Below, piece after piece: positions 7,690 through 15,797 of a DNA stretch of 19,882 bases; positions within the stretch are counted from its first letter, which is position 1, and each line of letters opens with the position of its first letter. A program made the translations under genes and the position numbers. Below the pieces are notes generated by a model, which was not told the DNA's origin, did no database searches, and saw nothing but the letters and a program-made list of their open reading frames with translations. Origin of the DNA: CAWACC01 sp964390695 (lineage in GTDB: Bacteria; Chlamydiota; Chlamydiia; Chlamydiales; Parachlamydiaceae); assembly GCA_964390695.1 (NCBI GenBank), contig CAYMKI010000043.1, positions 1 through 19,882 on the forward strand, written 5' to 3'.

Positions 7690-8277
7690 ATGGCACACAA
7701 CAACATGTATACCACAAGCGGTTTGATTCCAAAACACGGTGGCTATAAAAGCTTAAAGACCTTTCAATTAGCTCAACTGATATTTGATATCACCGTCAGA
7801 TTTTGCAACCGTTTTATCAACCCACGCAGCCGAACTCATGACCAGATGGTGCAAGCCGCTCGTTCGGGTGTGCAAAATATAGCAGAAGGTAGCCAAGCCT
7901 CCGGAACCTCAAAAAAAACAGAGCTCAAATTGACAAATGTGGCCCGCGCTAGCCTCGAGGAATTAAAACTCGATTACCAAGACTTCTTGCGTCAACATAC
8001 TCTCAAACAATGGGAATATAACCATCCATGCGCAAAAGAGCTGATCCATCATCGTCTAAGTACGGCTGATGAATTTGCCCTATGGGCCAAGCACTTAAGC
8101 CTCAGCCGAGAAGAAGATCTCTCTGAAGTCGCTGCCAATGGCGTCTTGGTATTGCTATCCGTAGCATGCTCTTTGATAGACAGACAACTGAAAGCTCAGG
8201 CCGATGCTTTTGAGAGAGAGGGTGGATTTACGGAACGTCTTTATCATTTCAGGAAAAAGACCAAAAACGCTAATTAG
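7690..8277 (+). CDS. Four-helix-bundle protein (23S rRNA intervening-sequence/S23-like family)
   Basis: A 195-aa, all-helical protein of the family related to 23S rRNA intervening-sequence proteins and to the accessory Avd proteins of diversity-generating retroelements. The diagnostic part is THDQMVQAARSGVQNIAEGS followed by SKKTELKLTNVARASLEELK, a typical family signature, preceded by IPKHGGYKSLKTFQLAQLI. I believe this longer form with a C-terminal extension is the 'four helix bundle suffix' variant, recalled from memory. There is no reverse transcriptase or rRNA in the window, so its partner is unknown. The ATG at 7690 has no clear Shine-Dalgarno; a second ATG at 7705 is possible. The gene is bracketed by complementary 9-bp-period arrays, and the downstream one begins at its stop codon. 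Confidence 0.85.
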   Translation: MAHNNMYTTSGLIPKHGGYKSLKTFQLAQLIFDITVRFCNRFINPRSRTHDQMVQAARSGVQNIAEGSQASGTSKKTELKLTNVARASLEELKLDYQDFLRQHTLKQWEYNHPCAKELIHHRLSTADEFALWAKHLSLSREEDLSEVAANGVLVLLSVACSLIDRQLKAQADAFEREGGFTERLYHFRKKTKNAN

Positions 8278-8303
8278 ACATAGACGGAATGGACTAAATG
8301 GAC
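8275..8303 (+). repeat. 9-bp-period array downstream of the four-helix-bundle gene
   Basis: TAGAC at 8275 and 8281, then TGGAC at 8290 and 8299; the last three are spaced 9 bp apart (TGGACTAAA, TGGACGATA). Read as reverse complement it gives CGTCCATTTAGTCCATTCCGTC, the same motif as the upstream array. The two arrays could therefore base-pair around the gene or in its mRNA. Confidence 0.7.
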
Positions 8304-8356
8304 GATATGAACTTTGTGATTTTGAAGCATTGTTTGAAAAATAAAGAGGCAGCCTA

Positions 8357-10258
8357 GTGGTCTTCAAAAACACTAACCTTGCATTCCATAAGCGGCATAT
8401 GTATGCCAATGCTACGGTGTGTATAATCTACGTTTTAACTGCCAAGCTGGGCTTGATGCTTGCCCTGCCTCCCGGCGTGGCGACTCCCCTTTGGCCTCCC
8501 TCGGGACTCGCTTTGGCTGCAGTGCTGCTGTTTGATTGCACCGTCAAACCCGGCATTTTCCTCGGATCCTTTATAGTCAACAGCCTCATTTCTCCCTTGC
8601 ATTGGCCGTTTTCGATGTTATTATCTTGCGTGATCGCCTTCGGATCTACCCTTCAAGCCTGCCTTGCAGGGTGGGCGCTAAGGAAATTCAAGCTCGCCCA
8701 GGATTTATTGAACCGTCACCATTATGTATTTTATTTTTTTTGCATAGCCCTTGCCAGCTGCTTGATCAGCTCACTTATCGGCACGGCAAGCCTTTACGCT
8801 GTCCACCTTATCGATACTAAAGACCTATTTAATACCTGGATCACATGGTGGCTGGGCGATTCTACCGGCATGATCGTATTTGCCCCTATAGCTCTTGTAT
8901 GGGCGCCTCCTTATATATCAAAGCCCACAAAAAAACAGCTGCAAGAGGCGCTGCCCCTGCTAGCTTTGCTAATCATCGCATCTCTATTGACTTTTGGAGG
9001 TATCTTTCATACAGGTTATCCGATAGAATACATATTGATCCCCTGCCTGCTAATCGCTGCATTTCGACTGGGTGCGCAGCTGACCACCCTAATGCTCATG
9101 ATCGTCATCATCATAGCCATATGGGGAACCTCTCAGGCGCAGGGACCCTTTGCCCAAAGTAGCCTGAACGAATCACTACTCTTGCTTCAAAGCTTTATCG
9201 CCATTGTTTCAGCCACCATCCTCATCCTGCTAGCGGTATTAGAAGAGCTGCATAAAGCCCAGACCTTACTGCTTGAAGCCAACAAAGACCTGGAGCTCAA
9301 AGTGATCGAACGCACCTCGAAGCTCACAGAAAAAACACAGCAGCTGGAAAAAACCACACTGCAATTGCGGGATCTCACCATCTTGCTGCACCAAAAGAAC
9401 CAACTCTTGGAGAAAACCTTAGAGGAATTCAAACTCACCCAAAAACATGCTCTCTTCCGGGAAAAACTAGCCTCCCTGGGAGATTTGACCTCAGGGTTAG
9501 CTCATCAAATGCGAAACCCCCTCAATTTTGTCATCAACTTGGCCGAACTTAGCTCAAATTCTTTGACCTCCTGGATTAATACCTTAAAGCAAAAAACGCT
9601 ATTAGAGGCTAACACCATTACCGAACTTAGCACGGCTTTAAGCCAAGCCAGCCAAAACCTGAAAAAAATCGATGAACACGGCAGAAAAGCCAACGCCATT
9701 ATCGAGACCATGATCAAGCACGCACAGGGCACCACCGAAATCTACGAGACCCTCCACCTGCATGCCTTCTTGGATCATTTAGTCAACATCAGCTACCAAA
9801 GCAGAAAATCACGCGAAAGCTCCTTAGAGATCCAATTCCACAAGCACTACGATATCTCCCTAGATACTATATACACCATTCCTCAAGATCTATCCCGAGC
9901 TTTGGTCAATATCCTGGATAATGCCTACGATGCCATCAGTGAAAAGCAAAGACTAGCTGCTAGCCCGTATACGCCAACCATCACACTAGCCACTTCCGAA
10001 CTGGAAGATACTATTGTCATACGCATCCAAGACAATGGCGTCGGCATACCTGAAGAAAATTTAAACAAGATATTCACTCCCTTCTTCACCACCAAAACCA
10101 GCGGTTCAGCAGGATTTGGCTTGTCCATCACCTACGATCTGATAGTCGAGCACCTAGGAGGCGAGATAAAGGTCGAATCCACACCTGGCGAGTATGCCGA
10201 ATTTATTCTCATCTTGCCAAAACAGCCTCAAACAGCTAGATTAAAAAAAGAAATATAA
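8357..10258 (+). CDS. MASE1-domain sensor histidine kinase
   Basis: Membrane-bound sensor kinase of 633 aa. The N-terminal ~300 residues contain about 8-10 hydrophobic segments and the MASE1 hallmark LWPPSGLALAAVLLF. A coiled coil (about 295-365) joins this to the kinase core: H-box LTSGLAHQMRNPLNF with phospho-acceptor His383, N-box SRALVNILDNAYDAI (Asn518, Asn522), G1 box DNGVGIPEENL (Asp559), F-box FTPFFTTK, and G2 box GSAGFGLSI. All catalytic motifs look intact. The GTG at 8357 is chosen because AGAGG lies 8 bases upstream; the ATG at 8399 has no such site. The signal is unknown, as is usual for MASE1. It is followed after 15 bp by a response regulator with a phosphatase output, its likely partner. 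Confidence 0.93.
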   Translation: MVFKNTNLAFHKRHMYANATVCIIYVLTAKLGLMLALPPGVATPLWPPSGLALAAVLLFDCTVKPGIFLGSFIVNSLISPLHWPFSMLLSCVIAFGSTLQACLAGWALRKFKLAQDLLNRHHYVFYFFCIALASCLISSLIGTASLYAVHLIDTKDLFNTWITWWLGDSTGMIVFAPIALVWAPPYISKPTKKQLQEALPLLALLIIASLLTFGGIFHTGYPIEYILIPCLLIAAFRLGAQLTTLMLMIVIIIAIWGTSQAQGPFAQSSLNESLLLLQSFIAIVSATILILLAVLEELHKAQTLLLEANKDLELKVIERTSKLTEKTQQLEKTTLQLRDLTILLHQKNQLLEKTLEEFKLTQKHALFREKLASLGDLTSGLAHQMRNPLNFVINLAELSSNSLTSWINTLKQKTLLEANTITELSTALSQASQNLKKIDEHGRKANAIIETMIKHAQGTTEIYETLHLHAFLDHLVNISYQSRKSRESSLEIQFHKHYDISLDTIYTIPQDLSRALVNILDNAYDAISEKQRLAASPYTPTITLATSELEDTIVIRIQDNGVGIPEENLNKIFTPFFTTKTSGSAGFGLSITYDLIVEHLGGEIKVESTPGEYAEFILILPKQPQTARLKKEI

Positions 10259-10273
10259 AATCATGAATATTTA

Positions 10274-11470
10274 ATGCATCCATCAATACTGTTTCCCTGC
10301 AAAATTCTGGTGGTCGACGAAGAACCAGATATCCAGTACTTACTGGAGCAACAATTTGCCGAAAGCATCAAAAGCCAATATCTTCATTTTCTGTTTGCCG
10401 CCAACACCTACCAAGCCCTGAACATCCTCTCCGCAGAACCTACGATCCTAGTAGTTTTAGCCGATATCAACCTGCCTTTTGCCGAAGGGCTTAAATTGCT
10501 GCAGAGTATTTCCCTAGATTTCCCCTTGATCAAAGCCATCATCGTCTCCAGCTACGGAGACATGGACATCATCAGAAAATCGATGCAAAAAGGGGCTTTT
10601 GATTTTATCCTCAAACCTTTCGACTTTGCCGATCTCAATACAACCTTGCAAAGAGCCGTTCAAGCCGGGATAATAGAAAGAAAAAACGACTATGAAAGAA
10701 CCCTATACCTCAACCTCAAGAAAGAACTAGAAATAGCCTCTCAAATCCAGCAAACGCTTATTCCACATGATTTTAATCCTCTGCCCTGCAAAAACAAATA
10801 CGAGCTGCATGGAAAAATGATACCGGCAGTTTCTGTCGCCGGAGATTTTTTTGATGTTTTTGCCATCAGCGATCATGAGCTTGTCTTGGTCATCGGCGAT
10901 GTCAGCGGAAAAGGTATTCCGGAAGCTTTAACTATGGCCGTAGCCAGAACTTCCACGAGATGTTTCGCTCCTAAAGCTCCCTCTCTCATTACATGCGTAT
11001 CTGAAGTCAATACCATGTTATGCCAAGACAATACCACCTCGACATTTGTGACGTTTCTCTACGGCATCTTGGATCTAGACACCGGCATGTTCAACTATTG
11101 CAATGCCGGACACCTCCCACCCCTCTTGATTTCCGAAGATGGAACTGTGGAAACGTTAAACACTCCGCCTTGTATGGCGTTGGGAATTTCGTCTCACCTG
11201 ACCCTATACGAATTCTCCAAGCAACTGAAAGACCATGATACGATCTTCTTCTACACTGACGGGGTAAATGAGGCCATGAATATTGATTATATACAATACT
11301 CGCAGCCACGCCTGGAAGCAAAATTAAAGGAGCTGTGCCGGGAACCACTCGATGTCCTCGTCGAAAAACTGCTTGAAGACATCCGAGAATTCACCCAAGG
11401 CAGAGAACAATCCGATGACATCACCGTGTTCTGCCTCAGGTATCTATCCACGAAATCTAGAAGTTCTTGA
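10274..11470 (+). CDS. Response regulator with PP2C/SpoIIE-type phosphatase output domain
   Basis: A 398-aa two-domain regulator. Receiver domain (about 10-130): acidic pair in VVDEEPD, phospho-acceptor Asp64 in LADINLP, Ser/Thr region IIVSSYG and Lys in LKPFD. A helical linker (ELEIASQIQQTLIPHDF) is typical for RsbU-like proteins. The PPM/SpoIIE phosphatase domain (about 165-390) has metal-binding Asp191 in VAGDFFDVF, Asp209 in IGDVSGKG, the mid-domain YCNAGHLPPLL, and FYTDGVNEA and SDDITVFCLR near the end. It would dephosphorylate a phosphorylated anti-sigma-factor antagonist when its receiver is phosphorylated by the upstream kinase; no such antagonist is encoded here. The ATG at 10274 lacks a clear Shine-Dalgarno, suggesting coupling to the kinase 15 bp upstream. 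Its 3' end overlaps the convergent gene by 14 bp. Confidence 0.93.
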   Translation: MHPSILFPCKILVVDEEPDIQYLLEQQFAESIKSQYLHFLFAANTYQALNILSAEPTILVVLADINLPFAEGLKLLQSISLDFPLIKAIIVSSYGDMDIIRKSMQKGAFDFILKPFDFADLNTTLQRAVQAGIIERKNDYERTLYLNLKKELEIASQIQQTLIPHDFNPLPCKNKYELHGKMIPAVSVAGDFFDVFAISDHELVLVIGDVSGKGIPEALTMAVARTSTRCFAPKAPSLITCVSEVNTMLCQDNTTSTFVTFLYGILDLDTGMFNYCNAGHLPPLLISEDGTVETLNTPPCMALGISSHLTLYEFSKQLKDHDTIFFYTDGVNEAMNIDYIQYSQPRLEAKLKELCREPLDVLVEKLLEDIREFTQGREQSDDITVFCLRYLSTKSRSS

Positions 11471-12350
11471 TCCATTTCTGACATACGTCTGTGACGAGTA
11501 CATCTTTCCTGTTCACAGGCTGCAAGAACAGTCCCCTGCAAACGCTATCCGGCATGCGATAGGCACAACCAAAGACTTCAAATGGGATCGTCAGCTGCAA
11601 AGCGCCTTGCAATTTGCCATTGCAGGCTTTGTCGTAGCTAGCTTTCACTTCCAGGCTCAAATATTCGTTATACTGGATTTTCACCCTGCCAACAACACCC
11701 AAGAAGTGGTCAAAGTTATTTTTATAGTAATAATACCCGCCTAAAGCCGCATACAGCATATAGGTGCCGCAAGGGCCTACATAACTGCCAATCTCAACAT
11801 CCGCTCCGGGCATGGCATATTCTTTGCGTTTGCATGTGATGACATAAGGGCCAATATAGTCGTTATACATGCGGGTATTCGTAAATATGGTCTTTCCCAC
11901 CGGCATATAACCGTTGATGCGAATGTCGAAGTTCAGCCCCAAGGATTCAAAGCCCATGCCTACCTGATTGTAATCGCCTTTGCATCCTTGGCGAAAATCA
12001 TAATACACATTGACTCCTGTCACCCTTCGGTTGCAGCAGGTTACCCAGCGCACGCCTACACCTGCGTTGGCAGCCCAGCGGCCCTCATCCAAAAAGTGCC
12101 CTTTTAAATCTATAAAAGGGATGATATCTTCATTGCAGATAGAGGGCGCTGTAAAAAAATCCAGTGTCGCCCACCTCTTCTCACACCCATAGCTTTCCCC
12201 AGCCAACCCCGTCAGGCTGATCCTGTCCGTCTGTGTGTATTTTAAATACCGTTCATTGGATGGCCTTAACAGTTCAAACGACTCGCCTTTGACACTACTT
12301 AATGCAAAACTTACGACAAGTAAGCCTATCAGATGCTTTAAGGACTTCAT
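11457..12350 (-). CDS. Cys-rich outer-membrane beta-barrel protein, inverse-autotransporter-like
   Basis: Exported protein of 297 aa. It begins with a signal peptide (LKHLIGLLVVSFALSSVKG, cleavage near residue 22). The mature part shows alternating strands with aromatic and glycine positions: LTGLAGESYG, IPFIDLKGHFLDEGRWAAN, AGVGVRWV, VTGVNVYYDFRQG, GMGFESLGLNFDIRINGYMP. This pattern matches the barrel of inverse autotransporters (intimin/invasin), but no passenger domain follows. Eleven cysteines in the mature protein are unusual for a barrel and fit a disulfide-crosslinked envelope of chlamydial type (inference). The ATG at 12350 is preferred, with GGAGG 5 bases upstream; the frame could also open with GTG at 12356. 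It is divergent from the beta-helix gene and overlaps the convergent regulator by 14 bp. Confidence 0.7.
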   Translation of the reverse strand: MKSLKHLIGLLVVSFALSSVKGESFELLRPSNERYLKYTQTDRISLTGLAGESYGCEKRWATLDFFTAPSICNEDIIPFIDLKGHFLDEGRWAANAGVGVRWVTCCNRRVTGVNVYYDFRQGCKGDYNQVGMGFESLGLNFDIRINGYMPVGKTIFTNTRMYNDYIGPYVITCKRKEYAMPGADVEIGSYVGPCGTYMLYAALGGYYYYKNNFDHFLGVVGRVKIQYNEYLSLEVKASYDKACNGKLQGALQLTIPFEVFGCAYRMPDSVCRGLFLQPVNRKDVLVTDVCQKWIKNF

Positions 12351-12557
12351 ACACACCTCCTCGATTAAACATTAAGTATTAGCGTATATACATGTTTTTT
12401 GAAAACATTTTTTTAGAAGTATGCCCTTTTTTCTTTGAAACCGATTTATTGATTTATTAAAAACAAACAGGTAGTATCCACCCTTGGAAAATTGCTCTTA
12501 GAATGAGCCGGCCGCCAGGGCTAATGATCACCCAAAACAAAACGTAACCTTACAGGC
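12351..12557. promoter_or_regulatory. Divergent intergenic region between two exported-protein genes
   Basis: About 200 bp with AT-rich left half. A small hairpin, ATGTTTT-TTG-AAAACAT at 12392-12408, is followed by a T-run, but its stem has little GC. A 17-bp sequence at 12487-12503 recurs exactly at 15798-15814 beside the transposase gene. No confident promoter pair was identified. Confidence 0.3.
12487..12503 (+). repeat. 17-bp exact repeat, copy 1
   Basis: GAAAATTGCTCTTAGAA occurs here and again at 15798-15814, immediately beyond the end of the IS200-type transposase gene, in the same orientation. This could mark an old insertion or recombination junction, or be coincidence. Confidence 0.6.
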
Positions 12558-13508
12558 ATGAGTGCTATTATGAAAATGATCTTCATCATGTTGTCCGTCT
12601 TAACCTGTCTTTACTCCTATGTGGAAGCTGGGTGTAAAATGTGCGAAAAGAGGAAAAATCCCCCCATAGAGATCCATAGCCTGCCCTATGTCATTACGCA
12701 ACCCGGCAAATACATGCTACAGCCCTATTATGCTCTATACCCCCAGGGCATACACAAGGCGCTGATCTCGGTCCAATCCGACAATGTGTGGATTGACTTA
12801 AGAGGCAATACTCTGCACCTGGAAGGCCGCGACACCGCCGGTATATTAATCGACGGCAAGAAAAATGTGCATATCATGAACGGCTCTTTTTTCAATGCCA
12901 ATGCTCCCCTCTCGCTAGAGTCCGACACACTTATGCCTCCCCATCCCACGCCCAATCTCTCTTCCAGTGTGGACGAATTGATGGCATTTGCCTCCGGACA
13001 ATTTGCCGATCCAGTACATGCCTGCGTCGGGGTAGCAGTCATGTCCGGCAGCAGCAACATCAGGATGCAAAATCTCGTGTTCAATCAACTCTACATCGGT
13101 ATCGCCGGTATCGACGACATCCACCATGTGGAAATTACACACTGCCAGGGAATAAACTGCGGACACTGCGCCGATATATCGAATCTTGGCAGATCCAGCT
13201 TCCGTGGCGGATTTATCGTGATAGCACCTACTCAGCCTACCCATGTGCCCATCTCCTCAAACATCACCCTGCGCAGCTGCAAGGTCATCTCTCCTGCCGG
13301 TTTTGCAGGCATAACCCTATGCAACAGCAAAAATTCCAGCGCAAAATATTGCCTCTTGGAAACCTCATCTTCAGACATCTATACAAATGCTCTTTCCGGG
13401 CTTATAGCTATTTTCTGCCATGACAGCCTTTTCCAATACATCACCAATACCCACGAACACTCCTGCTCGCATCTTTATACTTGTAAAAATTGCTATTGGG
13501 AAGAATAA
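12558..13508 (+). CDS. Secreted, Cys-rich right-handed parallel beta-helix protein
   Basis: A 316-aa exported protein. The signal peptide (MKMIFIMLSVLTCLYSYVEA) should be cleaved before GCKMC; the residues before the Cys do not form a standard lipobox. The mature part has the repeating strand-turn pattern of pectate-lyase-like beta-helices: VQSDNVWIDLRGNTLHLEG, AGILIDGKKNVHIMNGSFF, SSNIRMQNLVFN, IHHVEITHCQG, SSNITLRSCKVISPAGFAGI. About 13 cysteines in the mature chain, including HCQGINCGHC and a C-terminal CKNC, suggest disulfide crosslinks. No catalytic residues were identified, so enzymatic activity is not claimed. The ATG at 12558 has only a weak ribosome-binding site; the ATG at 12570 would also keep the signal peptide. 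It is divergent from the Cys-rich barrel gene and may act in the same envelope. Confidence 0.75.
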   Translation: MSAIMKMIFIMLSVLTCLYSYVEAGCKMCEKRKNPPIEIHSLPYVITQPGKYMLQPYYALYPQGIHKALISVQSDNVWIDLRGNTLHLEGRDTAGILIDGKKNVHIMNGSFFNANAPLSLESDTLMPPHPTPNLSSSVDELMAFASGQFADPVHACVGVAVMSGSSNIRMQNLVFNQLYIGIAGIDDIHHVEITHCQGINCGHCADISNLGRSSFRGGFIVIAPTQPTHVPISSNITLRSCKVISPAGFAGITLCNSKNSSAKYCLLETSSSDIYTNALSGLIAIFCHDSLFQYITNTHEHSCSHLYTCKNCYWEE

Positions 13509-13560
13509 TAAAGATTATAGCGTCCTCGTCTATACTCGATACTATCTATAGGAGGTTATC

Positions 13561-14454
13561 ATGTGCTGGTCTATGTTTTGCGATTCTACGCCGCGCCTAT
13601 ACAAAATATATTACGACACAGGCAGTTGGTCCCAACAAACCATTCAAAGGAACATTGAAGCCGCCCCTTACTGCACAAGTGAAACGGATTTAAAGGAAGT
13701 CAAAAAGCTGGTAGCCTATTATCAACAAAATTATAAACAGACTGGATTAATGGGCAATAAATCTGTGAATCTTCTCAAATACCTAGATGCCATTGCCGAT
13801 AAAAGAATCAAGGAATTGCCTTACCTTAGAACCGCAAATAGGATTACGGAACTGCATAAAGTCTTCGGCACGGCTATCGACTCCCCATCCTGGAATCAAA
13901 TTATCAAAGAATCCAACGAGGGCATCAGGTCAGCAGAAAAGGATATCCACACTCTGACCCAAACTATCGCTCTGCGCAAAAAGCAAGGGACTTCTTGTTC
14001 GGATCAGCTAAGCACCCTTAAAGACCTCGTTCAAGCCGCTAAAAAGGCTGCTCAAAAAGATTGCGAGGACATCGCACCTGACACCACAGCATCTTCATCC
14101 TCAACGCCAGAACCGGCCCTTCAATCCCCCGAAAACCTGTTTCAAGATCCTCAACGTATCGTCACACTCAAACAGGCCATTCCGACCATGAACTATCAGC
14201 AGCTCACAGAGCTGATCGACACTCTCAGCGCCTTGCAAGTTTCGATAGAAGCCCAGCTAGCGGACCATGTCGAAGAGATGAAATGGTTGAACCGTTCGCT
14301 CGATCTCGCCCATCGAAACCTCGCCCGTTGGACGAATTTAAAGCAGCAGTTCGAAGGTAAAATCACAGATTTAGCTTCTACTTATATACCCACAAAAAGC
14401 GATGACCGGCATGTAGCGCTGGACGAGATCAATCCCGACGGCACACAGAATTAA
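13561..14454 (+). CDS. Hypothetical helical, coiled-coil protein
   Basis: A 297-aa protein not recognised as any family. The start is clear: ATG at 13561 with a strong ribosome-binding site (AGGAGG at 13550-13555). The N-terminus MCWSMFCDSTPRLYKI carries two cysteines but no signal peptide. Residues ~40-165 are strongly helical and charged. Residues ~170-195 form a Ser/Thr/Pro-rich linker (ASSSSTPEP). A second helical segment follows (~195-275, with LSALQVSIEAQLADHVEEM and LDLAHRNLARWTNLKQQF), probably a coiled coil. It lies 52 bp after the beta-helix gene on the same strand and may be co-transcribed. Helix-linker-helix proteins like this are common among intracellular-bacterium effectors and envelope-associated proteins, but nothing specific can be claimed. 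Confidence 0.8.
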   Translation: MCWSMFCDSTPRLYKIYYDTGSWSQQTIQRNIEAAPYCTSETDLKEVKKLVAYYQQNYKQTGLMGNKSVNLLKYLDAIADKRIKELPYLRTANRITELHKVFGTAIDSPSWNQIIKESNEGIRSAEKDIHTLTQTIALRKKQGTSCSDQLSTLKDLVQAAKKAAQKDCEDIAPDTTASSSSTPEPALQSPENLFQDPQRIVTLKQAIPTMNYQQLTELIDTLSALQVSIEAQLADHVEEMKWLNRSLDLAHRNLARWTNLKQQFEGKITDLASTYIPTKSDDRHVALDEINPDGTQN

Positions 14455-14591
14455 TATATACTTGCCTGCGCTGGCCATCGGCAGTGCAGGATTCTCGACT
14501 TTATTAGGGTCAATTAATTCGTTGCTTTGGTCAATAGGATGCGTTATACTCTCACTCATTCATCCCTATTTTCATTAAAAGGATACATTTT

Positions 14592-15245
14592 ATGTCTAAA
14601 CTCAGCTTTATTAATTACCCTATTGCAGGAGCTATCAGCTTGTGTGCTTTATTAAATACCCCTTTCCTTTCTGCCGAGGCAGATACCTCTCTTAAAGCCC
14701 CTTTTGAACAGGTGCTGCAGAAGAGATATAGCAGTTATAAATTCGACCCTTCTAGAGACGTCTCCCATGAGCAGCTGAAAGAAATCGTCCAAGCGGGCCG
14801 TCTAGCGCCTTCTTCCTACAACGAACAGCCATGGGTTTATATAGTCTGCGACCGCACTACTCAGCCCGAAGCTTATAAAAAAGCACTGAGCTGCTTGGTG
14901 GAATTCAACCAAAACTGGGCAAAAAATGCGCCTGTTTTGATCATCGCCATCGCAGCGACTAAGTCCGCACATAATGGCAGCACCAATGGTTGGGCGCAGT
15001 ATGACACCGGCGCAGCCACCTTTGCCATGATGCTGAAAGCCACCTCTTTGGGCCTGGTAAGCCATCAGATGGGAGGCTTCGATGCCCAGAAGATAAAACA
15101 GGTCTTTAGCCTGCCCGAAAGCTATGAACCTATGTCCGTAATGGCCGTGGGCTATGCTTCCAAAGAGGATGTCCCCTCGGAGAGGAAGCGAAAACCCCTC
15201 GGAGAGAATTTCTTCTCGGGCGCCTGGGAAAAAAAATTTGAATAG
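14592..15245 (+). CDS. Nitroreductase-family flavoprotein with N-terminal signal peptide
   Basis: FMN-dependent NAD(P)H oxidoreductase fold of 217 aa. The first ~28 residues (YPIAGAISLCALLNTPFLSA before EAD) look like a cleavable signal peptide, unusual because nitroreductases are normally cytoplasmic. The family core follows: QKRYSSYKFDPSRDVS (FMN phosphate-binding region, where R-S is usual), the helix IVQAGRLAPSSYNEQPW, then the segment from YDTGAATFAMMLKATSLGLV to QMGGFD, VMAVGY, and the C-terminal RKPLGENFF. No twin-arginine motif is seen, so how a folded flavoprotein would be exported is unclear; the segment could instead be an anchor. The start at 14592 has AAAAGGA about 9 bases upstream. 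The natural substrate is unknown. Confidence 0.88.
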   Translation: MSKLSFINYPIAGAISLCALLNTPFLSAEADTSLKAPFEQVLQKRYSSYKFDPSRDVSHEQLKEIVQAGRLAPSSYNEQPWVYIVCDRTTQPEAYKKALSCLVEFNQNWAKNAPVLIIAIAATKSAHNGSTNGWAQYDTGAATFAMMLKATSLGLVSHQMGGFDAQKIKQVFSLPESYEPMSVMAVGYASKEDVPSERKRKPLGENFFSGAWEKKFE

Positions 15246-15291
15246 CCCAGATAAGCCACTTAAGTTAGGTGAAAATATTCACACGATTTAA

Positions 15292-15746
15292 GCCGCTTTA
15301 GCGGCGGAAGCGTGTAGCCACAGGTTAGGAAGATGATTTTGCACCTATTTTAGGTGAAAAAACAATCAAGCCAGTTTAAGCCGCGAACGCGGCGCAAGCA
15401 TGTAGCCACAGGCGTAAGCCTGTGGAAACCAAAGCTGATGAGATAGAGCCGTGGAACGGCGACAGAAAAAAGTTGATGTTGCCTACCTGCCGCCGTTCCA
15501 CGGCTTTATTTTTAATACAATCTGTACCACAGGCTTACGCCTGTGGCTACATGCTTCCGCCGCTTTCGCGGCTTAAATTCGCGTGATTTTTTATCTAAAA
15601 AATGCACAAAATCATCACCCTACCCCCAGGTGCAAACCTAGGGTAAACATGACCCCTGATTTAAGCCGCGAAGGCGGCGATAGCATGTAGCCCCAGGTGT
15701 AAACCTGGGGTAAACACGACCCCTGATTTGAGCCGTGAATACGGCG
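15292..15746 (+). repeat. Long direct repeat, copy 1 (455 bp)
   Basis: Nearly identical to 16583-17038 over its whole length, in the same orientation, except that the central segment 15426-15526 is inverted relative to the other copy. Single-base differences are scattered (for example TTTAGCGGCGG here against TTTACCGGCGG). The copies flank the transposase gene. Confidence 0.88.
15375..15577. repeat. Inverted-arm cassette, copy 1: 51-bp arms around a 101-bp core
   Basis: The left arm 15375-15425 and right arm 15527-15577 are inverted repeats differing at a few bases, each ending inward with a 20-bp near-palindrome (CCACAGGCGTAAGCCTGTGG and CCACAGGCTTACGCCTGTGG). The core 15426-15526 contains its own inverted repeat: AGCCGTGGAACGGCGACAG at 15447-15465 against 15487-15505, with a 21-base loop. 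The core reads with AAACCAAAG at its left end, opposite to copy 2. Confidence 0.85.
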
Positions 15747-15797
15747 AAAGATCGCATTATAAATTCTATTCCCATGTTCACGTCTTAATTTTGCTAT

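Noticed and set aside
7606..8303. Diversity-generating retroelement around the four-helix-bundle gene
   Set aside because: The protein family is related to Avd, but no reverse transcriptase, template repeat/variable repeat pair or adenine-biased variation is seen in the window.
12392..12414. Intrinsic terminator (ATGTTTT hairpin followed by T-run)
   Set aside because: The stem has a single G-C pair, and it lies upstream of both adjacent genes rather than after one.
14371..14559. 62-codon minus-strand frame between the coiled-coil gene and the nitroreductase gene
   Set aside because: Overlaps the end of the clear gene 13561-14454 antisense; only a weak ribosome-binding site and no recognisable protein features.
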